A stretch of 64,000 nucleotides of DNA from Piper betle (lineage: Eukaryota; Streptophyta; Magnoliopsida; Piperales; Piperaceae). Positions 1 through 12,099 of the stretch are shown piece by piece. Below the pieces are notes generated by a model that did not search any database, was not told the origin of the DNA, and was given only the letters and a program-made list of their open reading frames with translations. Positions within the stretch are counted from its first letter, which is position 1, and every line of letters starts with the position of its first letter. The DNA is taken from assembly GCA_033002965.1 (NCBI GenBank), contig JAURVB010012429.1, positions 62,001 through 126,000 on the forward strand, written 5' to 3'. The position numbers were made by a program, and so were the translations under genes.

Positions 1-12
1 ACAGCACCACCT

Positions 13-1230
13 TTGGTGTCAATGGTTCAACCATCAATTCCCACCACAGTAACCCCGCTACCAGTTAGTTATCCTTCCATCAGTCATCCTATAACTATTC
101 CAGTAGTGCCGGTTACACTAGTTGTATTGATTCAATATGCTCGCTTTGATGAGTTGAAAGCCGCAATGGATGCACAAGCAACATTGATTGCCGTGTTGAT
201 AGCGCATAAGGATAAAGAACCAAGTGAAGCAAGAAAATGTCTCTGTCCCTTAGCTAATGAAGTTTACACAGAAAATTTGCCAGAAAAATACAAGCACCCA
301 ACTTTCACGAAGTTCAACAGAGATGGAAATCCTGGAGATCACATTACAATATTTGAGCTTGAGTGTGGAGCAATTGCAACAAATGAGAAGTTACAGTTGC
401 AGCAATTTCCCACATCCTTCAATGACAATGCCTTAAGATGGTTCAATAATCGCCCTCCCAGATCACTTAGTTCATGGGATAAATTTGTTGAAGAATTTAC
501 ATAACATTTTCAATCAATGGAAATCCTAGTAAAGATAGAACACTTGCGACAGTGTCAGAGGGAACCGTGTGAGCAGTTTGCAACATATGTGAAGAGGTTT
601 AGAAGCTTAACATCTCAGATGAAAAAGTCCCCTGACATTAAAGAACTTGTAAAGATTTGTGCAATGAATGTTGGACCTGCTGCTTGGTTCTTAAGTAGTG
701 CACAATGCAACACTTTTGAGCAACTCTGTGAAAGAGTGTTAACCTTTGAGGAACTTAGAAAGGTTTCCGCTTCTTTGTAGAATGCTAAGGCATCAACTAA
801 TGCTGTCACTGAACTCAGCAAGCAAGGTCGGGAAAAACAACAAAGGAACAACAATGTAGGGTAAAAAGTCGCGCCTCAACAATGGCGCAAATGGAAGAAT
901 ATAGAGGATCACACCTTCAATGTTGGAGATACCAAAAAGTGGTTTGATGTTTTGGTTAAGTAAGGAAAGATTAAACCTTGGACACTGAAGAATCCACCAA
1001 AACCAAAGGATGAGAAGAAAGATAATTTTTGCCGATATCATCAATTGGTTGGCCATCCGATAGTTAAATGTCGGAACATAATGGAGAAGATTCAAGAATT
1101 ACTCAACAAAGGGGAAATCAAATATAAAGCTCCCACAATACAAAAGGCGCTAACAGCCAATGTTATGACAACAAGTTATTTGACCTCGCCATTGAAGGTG
1201 CCAGACAAAAAGAAAAGAAAAGGATGAACT
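13..1230 (+). pseudogene. gag remnant of the Tat-lineage element
   Basis: Open stretches at 13-504 and 517-780 read as consecutive parts of a plant gypsy capsid region. Motifs include YKHPTFTKFNRDGNPGDHI, a hydrophobic LRWFNN segment and the LRQCQREPCEQFATYVKRF segment typical of retrotransposon gag domains. A stop (TAA at 502-504) separates the two. Around 1029-1073 the reading CRYHQLVGHPIVKC resembles the C-x2-H...GH...C knuckle that precedes protease in Tat-type elements. The start is upstream of the window or degraded. Family assignment is by remembered similarity; the breaks are visible directly. Confidence 0.75.
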
Positions 1231-1639
1231 AAGCACGGGCAAGGAGCCTGAGGAAGAGAAGTTGGAAAAGGAAAAGCAACCTGAAAGAAATGAAAGTAAG
1301 AAGGAGGAGGCTCCTTTGAGTTCAGCGAAAGAAGGAAAGAAGGTTTCATCTCCTTGCACACCAAAAAGGAAGCTGATCAAATGATAATTGTGAAAAACTT
1401 AAGGAAGATATCCGAGTTAGTGCACATGTTTGGTGTGTTGAACTTCTCACCAACTGCCTGATTCACAGTTGAACAAGCTTTGTCAGAATTTGCAATTAGA
1501 AATGGAGAAGATAGTTTCTTTATGAACTCAAGTGGAATAAAAGACTATATCACATATGTATAGTGCTTGGGACATCCTTTGCCTATTCTAACTTGAATAA
1601 ATAAGGAAAAAAGATCTTGTACTAACTCGTGTTGGCCAC

Positions 1640-2100
1640 ATGCTGACGATACTCTACCAATGCCAGCTGGAATCATCACTTTCTCCAACGACGATTTGTG
1701 TCACCCTGAGCCCAACCACAATCAACCATTATTTGTTAGTGTGGAACACCGAAACAAGCTTGTTTGACGTGCACTTGTGGATCAAGGATCATCAATCAAC
1801 ATTCTTCCTATTCATGTGTTGTTAGAATTGGGTTATCCTAAGGAAAAGCTCATGCCAGATGATACCACAATTAATTCATTGTCTCCTATACCATGTGAGT
1901 CATTGGGAACAGTGTGTTTATACATCTCTGTTGGTCCTTTCAGTTTACCATACATATTCCACATCCTAGAAGTTGATCCAATGTAGCACATGCTTCTTGG
2001 TCGACTATGGATTCATGACCACCAATGCATGTCATCTTCATGGCACCAATGCATTGAAGTTGTACCCAGATAAAGGAGGCTAGATCCGAGTCTGGGGGCT
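1640..2100 (+). pseudogene. Aspartic protease remnant of the Tat-lineage element
   Basis: The frame at 1777-1986 contains DQGSSINILPIHVLLELG, which matches the active-site D-x-GSS-x-N-I-L-P segment of plant gypsy proteases and is followed by the usual region ending in a His-x-hydrophobic stretch. The upstream stretch overlaps in another frame, so at least one frameshift lies near 1780. A stop at 1984-1986 cuts the domain. About 570 bases between here and RT (2101-2677) keep only scattered frames of the protease-RT linker. Confidence 0.7.
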
Positions 2101-2677
2101 GTAAAACTCATTCACTCTTAAGGAAGTGTACTTTGTAGATGCCACATCCTTCATGGAAGGAAATGTCCTGAAGTTGGCTCGAGCACAACCGTCTAGTCAT
2201 GTCTATCCTGCTACAATTGATTTGCCAGACTTTATTAAACCAAAAGCTAATTATCCACCGCCAATGCCTTCAAAAGTAGCAATGTTACACAAGTTTTCAG
2301 TTCCATCGACACCAGCAATTTCACTAGGACCAGAAGCTTCATTAGTACCTTTAAAGGTAACGGTGCATTCAGGACAACCAAAGTAAAAAATTAAAGAAAT
2401 GCCACCACTACAAGAAGTGCAAAGTTAAGAAGAGAAAGATCACATGGTAATTGAGGATGCCGCCATGGTATTATGACAACGGGAAATGCTAGCGATGAAC
2501 TTTTGTGAGAAGGAAGTAATTATACTTGACTCATGCCCAGTCATTTACTTGGAAGAAAAATAATGTAATTCATTTGAGGAATTTGAGAACATAACCTTGG
2601 AACTAGAAGATTCAATTCGGAATTATTTACTTATTGCATATCAAATGAAAATGAAGGATCAATGCAGACCATGATTT

Positions 2678-4190
2678 GTGGGATCAATATCCCATGAAGA
2701 AGGACTACAAGATCAAGAAATACAACAAGCACCAAGTCATTTTGAAGACGGAGTTACTCTAACAACAGAACAACTTCTGGCAATCAATTTGGGAACTTAT
2801 CAAGAGCCTCGTCCAACTTTTCTTGGATCGGGTTTAGAAGAAATGGAGAAGCGACAACTCATTCATGTACTTAGAAGTTATAAAGATTGTTTTGCATGGT
2901 CATATGATGAAATGCCAGGTTTGTCATCTGAAGTTGCAGTACACCACGTCGCAGTTAAGCAAGGGGTATGTCCAGTTGTTCAAGCAAGAAGAAAGTTTAG
3001 TCTACCGATCGAGGTCATAATTGCAACAAAAATAGAGAAGTTGAAGAAGGCAAACTTCATTTGTGAAGTCAAATACCCAGAATGGTTCGCAAATATTGTC
3101 CCAGTAAAGAAGAAAAATGGTTGGATGAGAATTTGTCGTGGACTTCTGAGATCTCAACAAAGCATGTCCCAAGGATGCATTTCCTTTACCGATCCCTGAT
3201 ATTTTACTTGACAATGTAGTTGGTTGTCAGATGTTTTATTTATGGATGGATTTAGTGGCTACAATCAGATTCATATGGTAGCCGAAGATGAAGAAAAGAC
3301 CACTTTCTACGCGCCTGTTGGAATCTATTGCTATACGGTAATGCCGTTTGGTTTGAAGAATGCAAGAGCTACTTATCAACAGGTGATGCAATATATTTTT
3401 GCAGACATGCTACATGTGGAAATGGAGGATTATGTTGATGACATAATCGTGAAGTCAAAAGCAAGAAGTGATCATTGCAATGTATTGTAGAAGGTACTTC
3501 ACCGATGTAGAGTAAATAACTTGAAGTTGAATCCACAAAAAAGTGCTTTTGGCATTTCATCAAGGCAATTACGCAGATATTTGGTACACAAGCGAGGAAT
3601 TCAAGTTGACCCTGCCAAAATTCAAGCTATTAGGGATATGAGTCCACCTACATCTTTACGTCAATTGCAAAGCTTCCTAGGAAAGATCAATTACATTCAG
3701 AGGTTTATCCCAAACTTGTCATCAAAATTTTTGCCACTCACTCAATTGTTGAAGAAATATAACAAGTTTGAGTAGGGGGATGCATGGGAGCGAGCCTTGG
3801 AGGAGATAAAGATAGGTTGCTAAAGCCTCCAACTTTACTTGCTCCAGTGCCAGATAGACCACTCATTTTATATATTCCTCACACAGAAGCAACACTCGCA
3901 ACCATCTTAGCCCAGGCTAACGACCTTGGGAGAGAACAACCTCTGTATTACTTAAGCAAAGCTATGACTTCAATTGAACAAAGGTACACAAAGATAGAGA
4001 AAGCATGTTTAGCTTTGGTGTTTGCTTTGCAAAAATTGTGACATTACTTTCTTACACATGAAGTACATTTGGTGGTACATGACAACCCTGTTCAATACTT
4101 GCTCCAATAGCCAGACTTGTCGGGAAGACCAATAAGATGGCTTTGGAAGTTAATGGAGCTTGACATCAATTGTGTCATACAAAAAGCAGT
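2678..4190 (+). pseudogene. Reverse transcriptase and RNase H remnant of the Tat-lineage element
   Basis: Four frame segments (2678-3199, 3224-3490, 3521-3775, 3784-4041) carry RT landmarks in order: VPVKKKNGWMRIC, MDGFSGYNQI, VMPFGLKNARATYQQ, the catalytic YVDD box in MEDYVDDIIVKSK, and LGKINYIQRFIPNLS of the connection domain. RNase H follows with QPLYYLSKAM and RYTKIEKACLALVFAL. Frameshifts lie near 3175-3230 and in-frame stops at 3488, 3773 and 4039. The YVDD box is kept, but the protein cannot be made as one chain. Confidence 0.85.
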
Positions 4191-4299
4191 GAAAGGTCAA
4201 GCAATTGTTGAGCTACTCGCCAACCATACGGCTCTACCATCAAAAAAGAAAGAAGAAGAAGTCTAATTCAACACGGATAAGGAACTACTAAAGTAGACT

Positions 4300-4806
4300 T
4301 TGTATTTTGATAGAGCAGCTGTGGGAATGTGCAGAGGAGTAGGACCCACTGGAGGAGCTAGGGTTGTCTTAGTAGAGCCTTCAAGGAAGATGCATTTACA
4401 TGCTTACAATTTGGCATATTTTTGCATCAACAATAGCACAGAATATGAGGCAATGTTGCTTGGACTATTGCTTGTAAAAGATTTGAAAGTGGAATACTTT
4501 CTAGTTCATGGCAAATCATTATTAGTAATCCAACAAACCGTTGGGAATTTTGAAGTTAAGGAAGCACATTTAGTAGTGTGCAAGGCAAGTTTGATGCAAT
4601 TATTGAAAATTTTCAAAGAAGTGATGTTTGAACATATCCCTCGCTCTACAAATCGCATGGCAGATGCACTCGCTGTATTGGGGTCAAGATTCATTGCTAA
4701 AGGAGAAGTCATAGAGCCAATTATTTGGCTTACTCGTCATGATGCACCTGCTGGTGCGGTTTTACCGTCAAGTGTTGTAGTTGCAAGCTTCGCACTAGAG
4801 GAGTTT
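4300..4806 (+). pseudogene. Second (archaeal-type) RNase H domain of the Tat-lineage element
   Basis: The frame reads YFDRAA...GGARVVLVEP, then NNSTEYEAMLLGLLLVKDL, then a segment ending RSTNRMADALAVLGSRF. This is the layout of the additional RNase H that plant Tat elements carry between RNase H and integrase. The usual catalytic positions can be followed: the first Asp (YFD), the Glu of EYEA and the last Asp of MADALA are present. The third, normally in a G-D-S-x-L-V motif, is replaced (HGKSLLVIQQ). The frame runs into the TRIM inserted at 4812. Confidence 0.75.
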
Positions 4807-4811
4807 GAGGG

Positions 4812-4965
4812 TGTAACGGCCCGGCCCATCGTGCAACGTAATGGGCCAAGTCATTTCTTTACAATGGGTACCCCGGAAGTTCAAAATCTCTAATCCATTC
4901 CCACTTATAAATAGGATATTCTCCCAGTAGGTATTAGATGTGGGACTAAGTTGAGGGATCTCACA
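4812..4965 (-). repeat. TRIM LTR, copy 1 (154 bp)
   Basis: Terminal repeat with TG...CA ends in plus reading. It is followed by an internal segment beginning ATCCACCCACC. On the minus strand this is the outermost 3' LTR. Confidence 0.92.
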
Positions 4966-5196
4966 ATCCACCCACCTCAGGAAATTTCGTCCCCGAAATG
5001 CCTATTTTTGGCCCGTTGCTAGCCTCAGCCCACGTCCTTTCTGGCCCGTGACCGGCAGCTTAGCCAATGTTTCTAATCTGGGCCCGTTGCTAACCCCAGC
5101 CCACGACCTTTTTTTGGCCTGTGACCGGCAGCCTAGCCAACGTCCCTAGTCCATCCCACTCATCTAACACGGAACCAGGTCGGCTCTGATACCATT

Positions 5197-5350
5197 TGTA
5201 ACGACCCAGCCCAAAGTACAACATAATGGGCTAAGTCATTTCTTTAAAATGGGTACCCCGGAAGTTAAAGATCTCTAGTCCATTCACACTTATAAACAGG
5301 ATCTTCTCCCAGTAGGTATTAGATGTGGGACTAAGTTGAGGGATCTGACA
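5197..5350 (-). repeat. TRIM LTR, copy 2 (154 bp, shared middle LTR)
   Basis: Same length and ends as copy 1. It is flanked on its right-hand (higher-coordinate) side by the polypurine-side internal sequence and on its left by the tRNA-Met binding site. It therefore serves as the LTR shared by two internal regions. Confidence 0.92.
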
Positions 5351-5578
5351 ATCCACCCACCTAAGGAAATTTCGTCCCCGAAATGCCTATTCTTGGCCCG
5401 TTGCTAGCCCTAGCCCACGTCCTTTCTGGCCCGTGACCGGCAGCCTAGCCAACGTTTCTAGTCTTGGCCCGTTGCTAACCCCAGCCCACAACCTTTCTAG
5501 CCTATGACCGGCAGCCTAGCCAACGTCCCTAGTCCATCCCACCATCTAACACAGAACCAGGTCGGCTCTGATACCATT

Positions 5579-5732
5579 TGTAACGACCCAGCCCAAAGTG
5601 CAACGTAATGGGCTAAGTCATTTCTTTAAAATGGGTACCCCGGAAGTTAAAGATCTATAGTCCATTCCCACTTATAAACAGGATCTTCTCCCAGTAGGTA
5701 TTAGATGTGGGACTAAGTTGAAGGATCTCACA
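5579..5732 (-). repeat. TRIM LTR, copy 3 (154 bp)
   Basis: Same length and ends as copies 1 and 2. It is the 5' LTR in minus orientation, with the primer binding site immediately outside its left edge (about 5564-5576). Confidence 0.92.
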
Positions 5733-5739
5733 GAGGATT

Positions 5740-7024
5740 AATATGGAGATATCATCAATTTTTTGGCACGCAATTAGCTACCCAGTGATCGATACAAGGC
5801 TCGTGAGGTGCGACAAATTGTTGCACGTTATCTCATTGAAGGAGAATTATTGTATCGCTGAAGATTTGATGGAGTCTTACCACGGTGTTTAACCAAAAAG
5901 AAAGTTTGAAGGCTGTGAGAGACGTGCACAAAGGGACTTGTGGAGAGCACCAAGGTGGAAGAAGGTTGTATCACCTTTTACTCCACATCAAATACTTTTG
6001 GCCAATAATGTATAAGGATTGTATGGATTTTTCTCATTCATGTGAGAAGTTTCAGTTGCATGTACCTTTGAAGCATATGCCACCAAAACCGTTGCACTCG
6101 ATTGGCACTTATTGGCCATTTCAGATTTGGGGGCTTGATTTTATCAGTCTCATCCATCCATTATCATCAAAGAGTCACAAGTTCATCTTAACGGTGATTG
6201 AGTATTTTACTAAGTGGGGTGAAGCAATACCGGCAAGGAAACAGAGAGGAGAGTGTGTTGCTCAATTCATCAAAGAAAATATCATCTGTCAATTTGGAGT
6301 TCCCCAAAAGCTTATTATGGATAATGGCATGTCGTTCATGGGATGGCAAGTGGCAAAATTAGCTGAACAACACAGATTTTAAATCGTACAATCATCACCA
6401 TGCAACCCGCAATCTAATGGAAAAGTGAAATCTTTCAACAAGATTTTAAAACAAATACTGTGAAAGGTGGTGGCAGATAATTAACATGATTGGCATGAAA
6501 AGCAACCCAAAGAATTATGGTCATATCGTATTTTCACACATGTAAGTACCGGAGTTATACTTTTTTGTTAGTATATGGGATGGAAGCTATCTTGCCTTTA
6601 GCAGTAGAGTTACTTGCACTAAGGATGGGCACTGCTTCACATTTATCACCAGAACAGGTGGAGTATGTAGAGAATAGAATCACGTCCCTCGAAGAGATTG
6701 ACGAGCATCGTCATACTGCAGGGGGAAAAGTTGAAAAGGTATCATAAAGCAATGACAAAGAAATACAACCAAGACATTGAGCCCCGCAAGTTCAGCCCTG
6801 AAATGCTAGTATTATGCAACACCCGTGAAGTTAGAGCCAAGTTACCAATGTCTAAATTTTCCCTATCATGGGAAGGGCCCTACATTATGAAGCAAGATAT
6901 TGGTAAAGGATGTTATCAATTGTCAACAATTGATGGAGATTCCTTATTCCAAGTTAATGCAGGATACTTAAAAATTTGGCAAGACCATGTGACAAGAGGT
7001 CACACCCCATCAAATGAAGCCTAA
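5740..7024 (+). pseudogene. Integrase remnant of the Tat-lineage element
   Basis: Sequence resumes after the TRIM with LIEGELLYR, then the H-H-C-C zinc region (VHKGTCGEH...CEKFQLH, 5885-6070). The catalytic core follows with WGLDFISLI (first Asp) and KLIMDNGMSF (second Asp), then a broken stretch near 6380-6520. The C-terminal part in 6698-7024 has the LSWEGPYIM and VNAGYLKIW segments typical of plant gypsy integrases. Stops lie at 5858-5860 and 6380-6382, and a frame change occurs near 6700-6740. In the zinc region one Cys-x2-Cys half reads C-E-K-F. The fragment is inactive. Confidence 0.82.
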
Positions 7025-7597
7025 ATGGTGCATAGAGGGATTGATGTACAGTGTGCATAGCAACCAAAAAAATAAGAGAATGCAAAAAAAATGCTGACAT
7101 GCGAAGGAGAATGATATTGGACTGGCCAAGAAGTATATGTTCCAAAGATATGGTTGCTACGAAAATCAAGTTTGAAAAGACTTGGAATATGCCCTAGACA
7201 TGAGATGCTGAGTTTATCCCAATAATTAGTTTCAGAAGTACATGCATTGATAAATGAGGAAACTTCATTATTGATAGTAGTAAGAATGAAAAAGGTGTTT
7301 TAAAGTTGCTGGCAGCTAACTCGGCACTAGAGGAAGTGTTTATTGCATTCATGGATTTAATCTTGGAAATATATGGAAGAAATGATGCAACTTACTAAGC
7401 ACCCACCAGTGATTGTAATGGATTATGGTTGGGAAGCGAGTTTCATTCAACAAACTATTTGGCAATGATCATACTTTTCTTATCTTGATAAAGCAAACAA
7501 CCCTAAGTCATGAATTCCTACACATCAAACAAAAGCTAGGGTTTTATTGGTTAAAAAGAAAATGCATAAGTCCTAATAAGTCTAAGGTAGGGCATTC

Positions 7598-8348
7598 TCA
7601 ACCAAGATGAGATATGGCTTCTTCAAGAAAGTCGATCTCAGCTCGCAACTCGATTGCTTCTTCCTCAGCCACATGAGCTGCCCGACACGCTTCCACCTCC
7701 TGTTCTTTCTGTTCTACTTCGATTTAAAGGTCTTCTAGGCGTCCTCGAAGCACATCCAATTCCTATTCCAACGTAATAAGGTTTGCCCCATGTGAAGAAG
7801 AGCCTTTAGGAGGAGGTTTGGAGTGCTTACACACTACTAGGCGTTGGACCATCAAATGCCCAAGGGCCATCTCTGTCACACGGGTATTGAACCTATAAGA
7901 ATGAAGTGCAGCCAAAACCGATTGGTGCACCACAAGGTCTTCCCCACATACATCCTGGGTGGTGCGGTTGATTGATGAAGCTGTGTCTACAAGTTGAAGC
8001 CGGAGTCCAACACAGGCTGCGTCGCCTCGAAGGATTTCAATATTGATATCAGTAGGAAATTCAGGCTTCTGCTCCCAAATTCACCATAGATCTCTGTAAG
8101 GCGAAAGAAAATCCAAGCCTACGCGAGCTTGAAAATAGCCTTCAATTGACCATTGCTAAAGAAAAAAATGCATCCTTGCCTATCGTTACTTCGTTCTCGT
8201 GAAGAAGATTTTCATTGGTAGTTGATTGTCCCTCAGATGTAGGCTTTAACACCGGTGGATTTTCTATTTTTCGTGTACTATTTGACCCTTGGCTTGCCGC
8301 GGTCTTGAAACGCTTTTGAGGAATTGGACAAATATCCTTGCGAGCCAA
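7598..8348 (-). pseudogene. Decayed antisense reading frame in the 3' region of the Tat element
   Basis: The minus strand holds an ATG frame from 8348 to 8142 (68 residues, MARKDICPIPQKRFKTAASQ...). After a frameshift, a second frame runs from about 8075 to a TGA at 7598-7600, broken by only two stops (TAG, TAA). The second part reads HQSVLAALHSYRF, TEMALGHLMVQRL and ends in a Glu/Lys-rich heptad-like stretch (EVEQKEQEVEACRAAHVAEE) suggesting a coiled coil. Some Tat-lineage families are known to carry an extra ORF in antisense between integrase and the 3' LTR; position and orientation fit that. Function is unknown to me. Confidence 0.5.
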
Positions 8349-10740
8349 ACGCTTACCATCTTAATGATCACTTTTGGGGCGAGACACCGCAGCTTTCAGG
8401 GACACCGCAACTTTCAGGGCCACCACAGGAGGATGAAAGCCACTAAAAAAAAGATGAAAAAAAGAAAAAAAAACAAGTACCTTAAAGAAGAAATATCACC
8501 CACCGTGATGTATCCGGAAAAAATCACGAAAAGGTGAAAAGTCTTGGATGGCGAAAAAATAAAAAGACGGCTCTAAGAGGAGAAAATAACAAATTTATAT
8601 TAATGGTTCGGTCCCTACTCTTCAAAGATATCCACCAAACCAGGGAGCTAATGTTTGCACAAGATTTGTCAAAGTTGTCCCTGACATCATAACCAGAGAA
8701 GAGCAGAAAACTGCCACGGAGAGCTGATTTCGGGGTTATTTTCTGACCAATGCCAGTCGTTCCCTACCCCGCTGTGGTGTCCAAAGTAAAACCAATGAAG
8801 AAATATTCAGATCTAGGTGGAGTCTCGTTGGAGTTCAACGCCGCCTTCGCCGGGAAAAATTAAGAAGTTGTTGATTGGAGAAGGTGGAAACAGAGAGTTC
8901 TCTATCATTTATCTGTTTGGAGCCCCTTCACCCAAGAGCCCAGCCACAGATCTTTGCCAAGAAGAAAGGAAGAGTCTTGCCGCCTAAAAGGATCCTGCTG
9001 GCCTCTCCATGGAATGGAGGAGCACCACCGTACGAATACTGCCAAGCCTCGCAGAACTGTTTGAAGCCTTGTTGCCACTTACTTGGAGCGTTGCTAGACA
9101 CTGACTGTTAATCAAAGTGGACCAATCTTGAAAGCAGGGGAATAAGATACAAAGAAGTCTCACTGGAGTTTGTCTTACTAAGGATTGTTGTTGAAATCAT
9201 GAGTAGAGAGTTGAAGTTTTGCTAGAGGCTAAGAACAAGATGATTGCTCATATGCCATGCCAGAGTTGTGAGCTTGCTAGTGGTTCCATAAGACTACGTC
9301 ATACTGTTGATGTTTGTATTTTGAGTCATGTCAACTTGACTTGCTGCATAGCCATTCTTGTCATCCAGTACTTTGCCAAGGAGAAGAATTTCTGTGAAGC
9401 ATTGTTACAGGGATTGCGGAGGAGCCTTATTAGGTGCTGTTTTGAGTGTTGATAAGAGTTGTTGTACTGTTGTTGTATCATTTCCATCCAAAGTTGAAGA
9501 TCACAGAAGCAAGACGCGAGTAGTGAGCAGCCTTGCCTTGCCAAAAGGAGAGATTATGAAGGAGTAGAGTAAAGGAAAATCACGGTTACATCCAAAACTT
9601 GACTGAGGCTTTATACTGATTGCTTGGAATAGCTGCTGCCAAAGTCTAACAAAAACAGTTGCTACTTGCCATACCTGTTGCAATACTAGTACAAGTTGAG
9701 TGCCCCAAATTGAAGCATTGTCGTTCTGAAGCTTGTTTGCTGCTGTATGCTCGGTGCCCTGGAGCATTTTACCACCATTGCTAGCCGCACACACCAAAGG
9801 ACGAAGTTCACTGCTAAGCACATAAGGTTTTGTTGCTGGTCCACTAAGGAGGGGAATTGAAGTGCTGCCTATGGAACAGAGGTCGATCAGAGGGAATAGT
9901 CTTGCTGCCCTTCTCACGCGCCTTTGTTGTATTGAAATTTGTTGCCTCTCATCGGAGTGTATAGCCTAGTCACCGTAAAATGTTGGAGCATTACCCGAAG
10001 AAGCTGCCATTGAAGTTTTGATGCTTTGAAGATTTGCTGCCCCTGATTGCATCATTGCCTCGCCAAATCTGAGTTTTGCTAACAAGTCTATCTTGCCTAG
10101 GGGCTTTGCCAAAACGTTGTCATTAAGTGCTGTTGCTCACTAGCCAAAAGTTTGGTTGCTGCTTCAAGTTGTAAAGCTAAAACAAATCAACGTGAGGATC
10201 ACCTTCGCTGCCATGAGATGCCAGTTTTGGAGTTAGAAAGAAGAGAAGCCGATGAGAGGAAAAGTTGTAGTTCAAAATTTGGTCAAGTTCACTTTGTCCC
10301 CTCCTTGATTGTGATCAATCACTAGTACAAGTCAATCTTCTATAATGACCGGATACCTTGCTAAGTTGTGCTAACTGTGTCCATTTTTTCGATCACTACT
10401 TCCCGATTTAAGACTTGCGACAAACGCAATTGATTTTGGCACACCAAAATAGATGATTGCCTGTCTATTCCACTGATCTGGTTCAGCATTATTTTCAACT
10501 CTAACTACACTAGCACAATAGTGAATTCTTTTGGGACTACAAATAGAAGCTTTTAAGCGATTAAGGAATAAATTATGTATGGAGTCGATTAAAGTGGCAA
10601 AAATTCCACTGAATTATAATTTGTGACATTTTTTATTTCTATTACATTATCTCTTTGGGCGACAAGGGTGCCTCGGTCCAAACGAACTCTTATACCAGGA
10701 TCGGAAAGACACAATCCGTAAGGGCAGACGATCCCGCACC
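8349..10740. other. Probable 3' non-coding or LTR part of the Tat element, unresolved
   Basis: This stretch has higher complexity than the AT-rich DNA to its right. It contains a purine-rich tract at 8435-8480 that could be a polypurine tract. I see no convincing coding region; short frames here lack family motifs. Composition changes sharply to AT-rich at about 10740. A 3' LTR could begin after the purine tract and end near there, but without the 5' copy it cannot be confirmed. Confidence 0.35.
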
Positions 10741-12036
10741 CAAACAATTATTCTTTTTTATTTTTTATATATAACAATATTATTTATTTACAGAATAATT
10801 AGCCGTGTTTGTGGGGATTCAAACTTATTAATGATATAGATTAAGAAAATACAAAGTTAATTTTTAGAAATACTATTATTTTATTTTAAAATAAAAATAA
10901 TGAATAATTATTTAATTTTAGTAAAAATATACATGTATACCAATATTAATTTTAACTTTAATAATAAATATTTTAATAACTAAGTAGAATTTATTTTTAA
11001 AATATTTTTACTTCAGATAGAATACTCTTGGTTTTTTTCATAATAATAAATAATAATATAAAATTAATAAATAAATAAATAATTATAAAGATTAAAATTA
11101 AGTATATATTATTAAGTAGCAAACTTCTATTCAAGGAAGATAATTATAAATATGTTAAAATTTATCATTTTTTTAAAAATTCTTAATTTGGATAAAATTA
11201 TATTCTAATGATTTCCTAATAAATAATAGTAATAATAATAAATAATTTAAATTACACAAGTATTAATGGGCTCATAAATCAATTTTGGGGTTAGAATCAA
11301 GTACTACTCAAAAAGGTTGAACCGTGATGAGATAAAAAAAACTGGTGCTTTAATGTAAGCTGGTAGATTGATTTTCTATCCACAAAAAAAAATTGAAGTT
11401 ATAATTTTATCTTGAGCTTTTTTATTAGAAAAAAATATTTTGATATTACTAAGAGGTGAGAAAATCATGCCTAATTATATAAAAAAATGAATAAATTTGA
11501 ATTATCCAAAATACTCTTACTTGAAAATAAATTTTAAAAAAAACTAAGGGGCGATCTTCTGGCCGCCCTTGTTCTAACGACTAACTGGGATAACCACATT
11601 GGTTGTAATTGATGGCCGAAGCCGGCCTTGGATGGCTAGGTCTAATTTGGCCGCCCCATGGCAGAATCTAGCCGCCCCATGGTAGAATTGCCGCCAACAA
11701 CAAAAAACAGTGGTTTTGTTTAAAAAAAATTAATTATATGGTATTCTTATCATTAAAAAAAAATCCTCTTGTTTAATAATTATGGTTAATTCTCTTACCA
11801 CTAGGCAATATAAAAAAAATGACCTCTCTTTGTTAGTAAAATTCTTTATCTTTTTTACAATTATGAATTGTAAATAATAACAAAAAATTATAATGATTTA
11901 GGATAAGGCCTTAAATTGAGTTTGAACTTTTTAAAATTATAATATTAATTGATTATAGTACTCAACAATATAAAATAATTTATTATAAAAAATAATATGA
12001 AAATTACATGATCACGCCGCATGAATCTCAACTAAG

Positions 12037-12039
<3 letters not shown>

Positions 12040-12097
<58 letters not shown>
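12040..12097. repeat. AT dinucleotide microsatellite
   Basis: About 29 uninterrupted AT units. Confidence 0.97.

Positions 12098-12099
<2 letters not shown>

Larger units (their letters stand above)
4812..5732 (-). mobile_element. TRIM (terminal-repeat retrotransposon in miniature) with three LTRs
   Basis: Three near-identical repeats of exactly 154 bp (4812-4965, 5197-5350, 5579-5732) start TGTAAC and end in CA. They are separated by two internal segments of 231 and 228 bp. Just outside the LTRs at 5197 and 5579, the complementary strand reads TGGTATCAGAGCCGACC, an initiator tRNA-Met primer binding site, so the element is on the minus strand. A purine-rich tract (ggggacgaaatttcc, minus strand) stands at the other end of each internal part. 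There is no coding capacity. The flanks GAGGG (4807-4811) and GAGGA (5733-5737) look like a 5-bp target duplication with one change. It sits inside the Tat element between the second RNase H and integrase. Confidence 0.92.
1..8348 (+). mobile_element. Decayed Ty3/gypsy retrotransposon, Tat lineage
   Basis: The plus strand shows the order gag, protease, reverse transcriptase, RNase H, a second RNase H-like domain, integrase. A second RNase H between pol RNase H and integrase is typical of the plant Tat/Athila side of Ty3/gypsy. The antisense reading frame downstream of integrase also fits Tat relatives. The left end lies outside the window. I could not place a 3' LTR, so the right limit is the end of the last recognisable segment. 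Many stops and frameshifts break every domain, so the copy is old and inactive. A TRIM is inserted at 4812-5732. Confidence 0.85.

Noticed and set aside
9501..9917. 138-codon minus-strand frame
   Set aside because: No family motif, odd composition, and inside probable retroelement non-coding DNA. Most likely chance.
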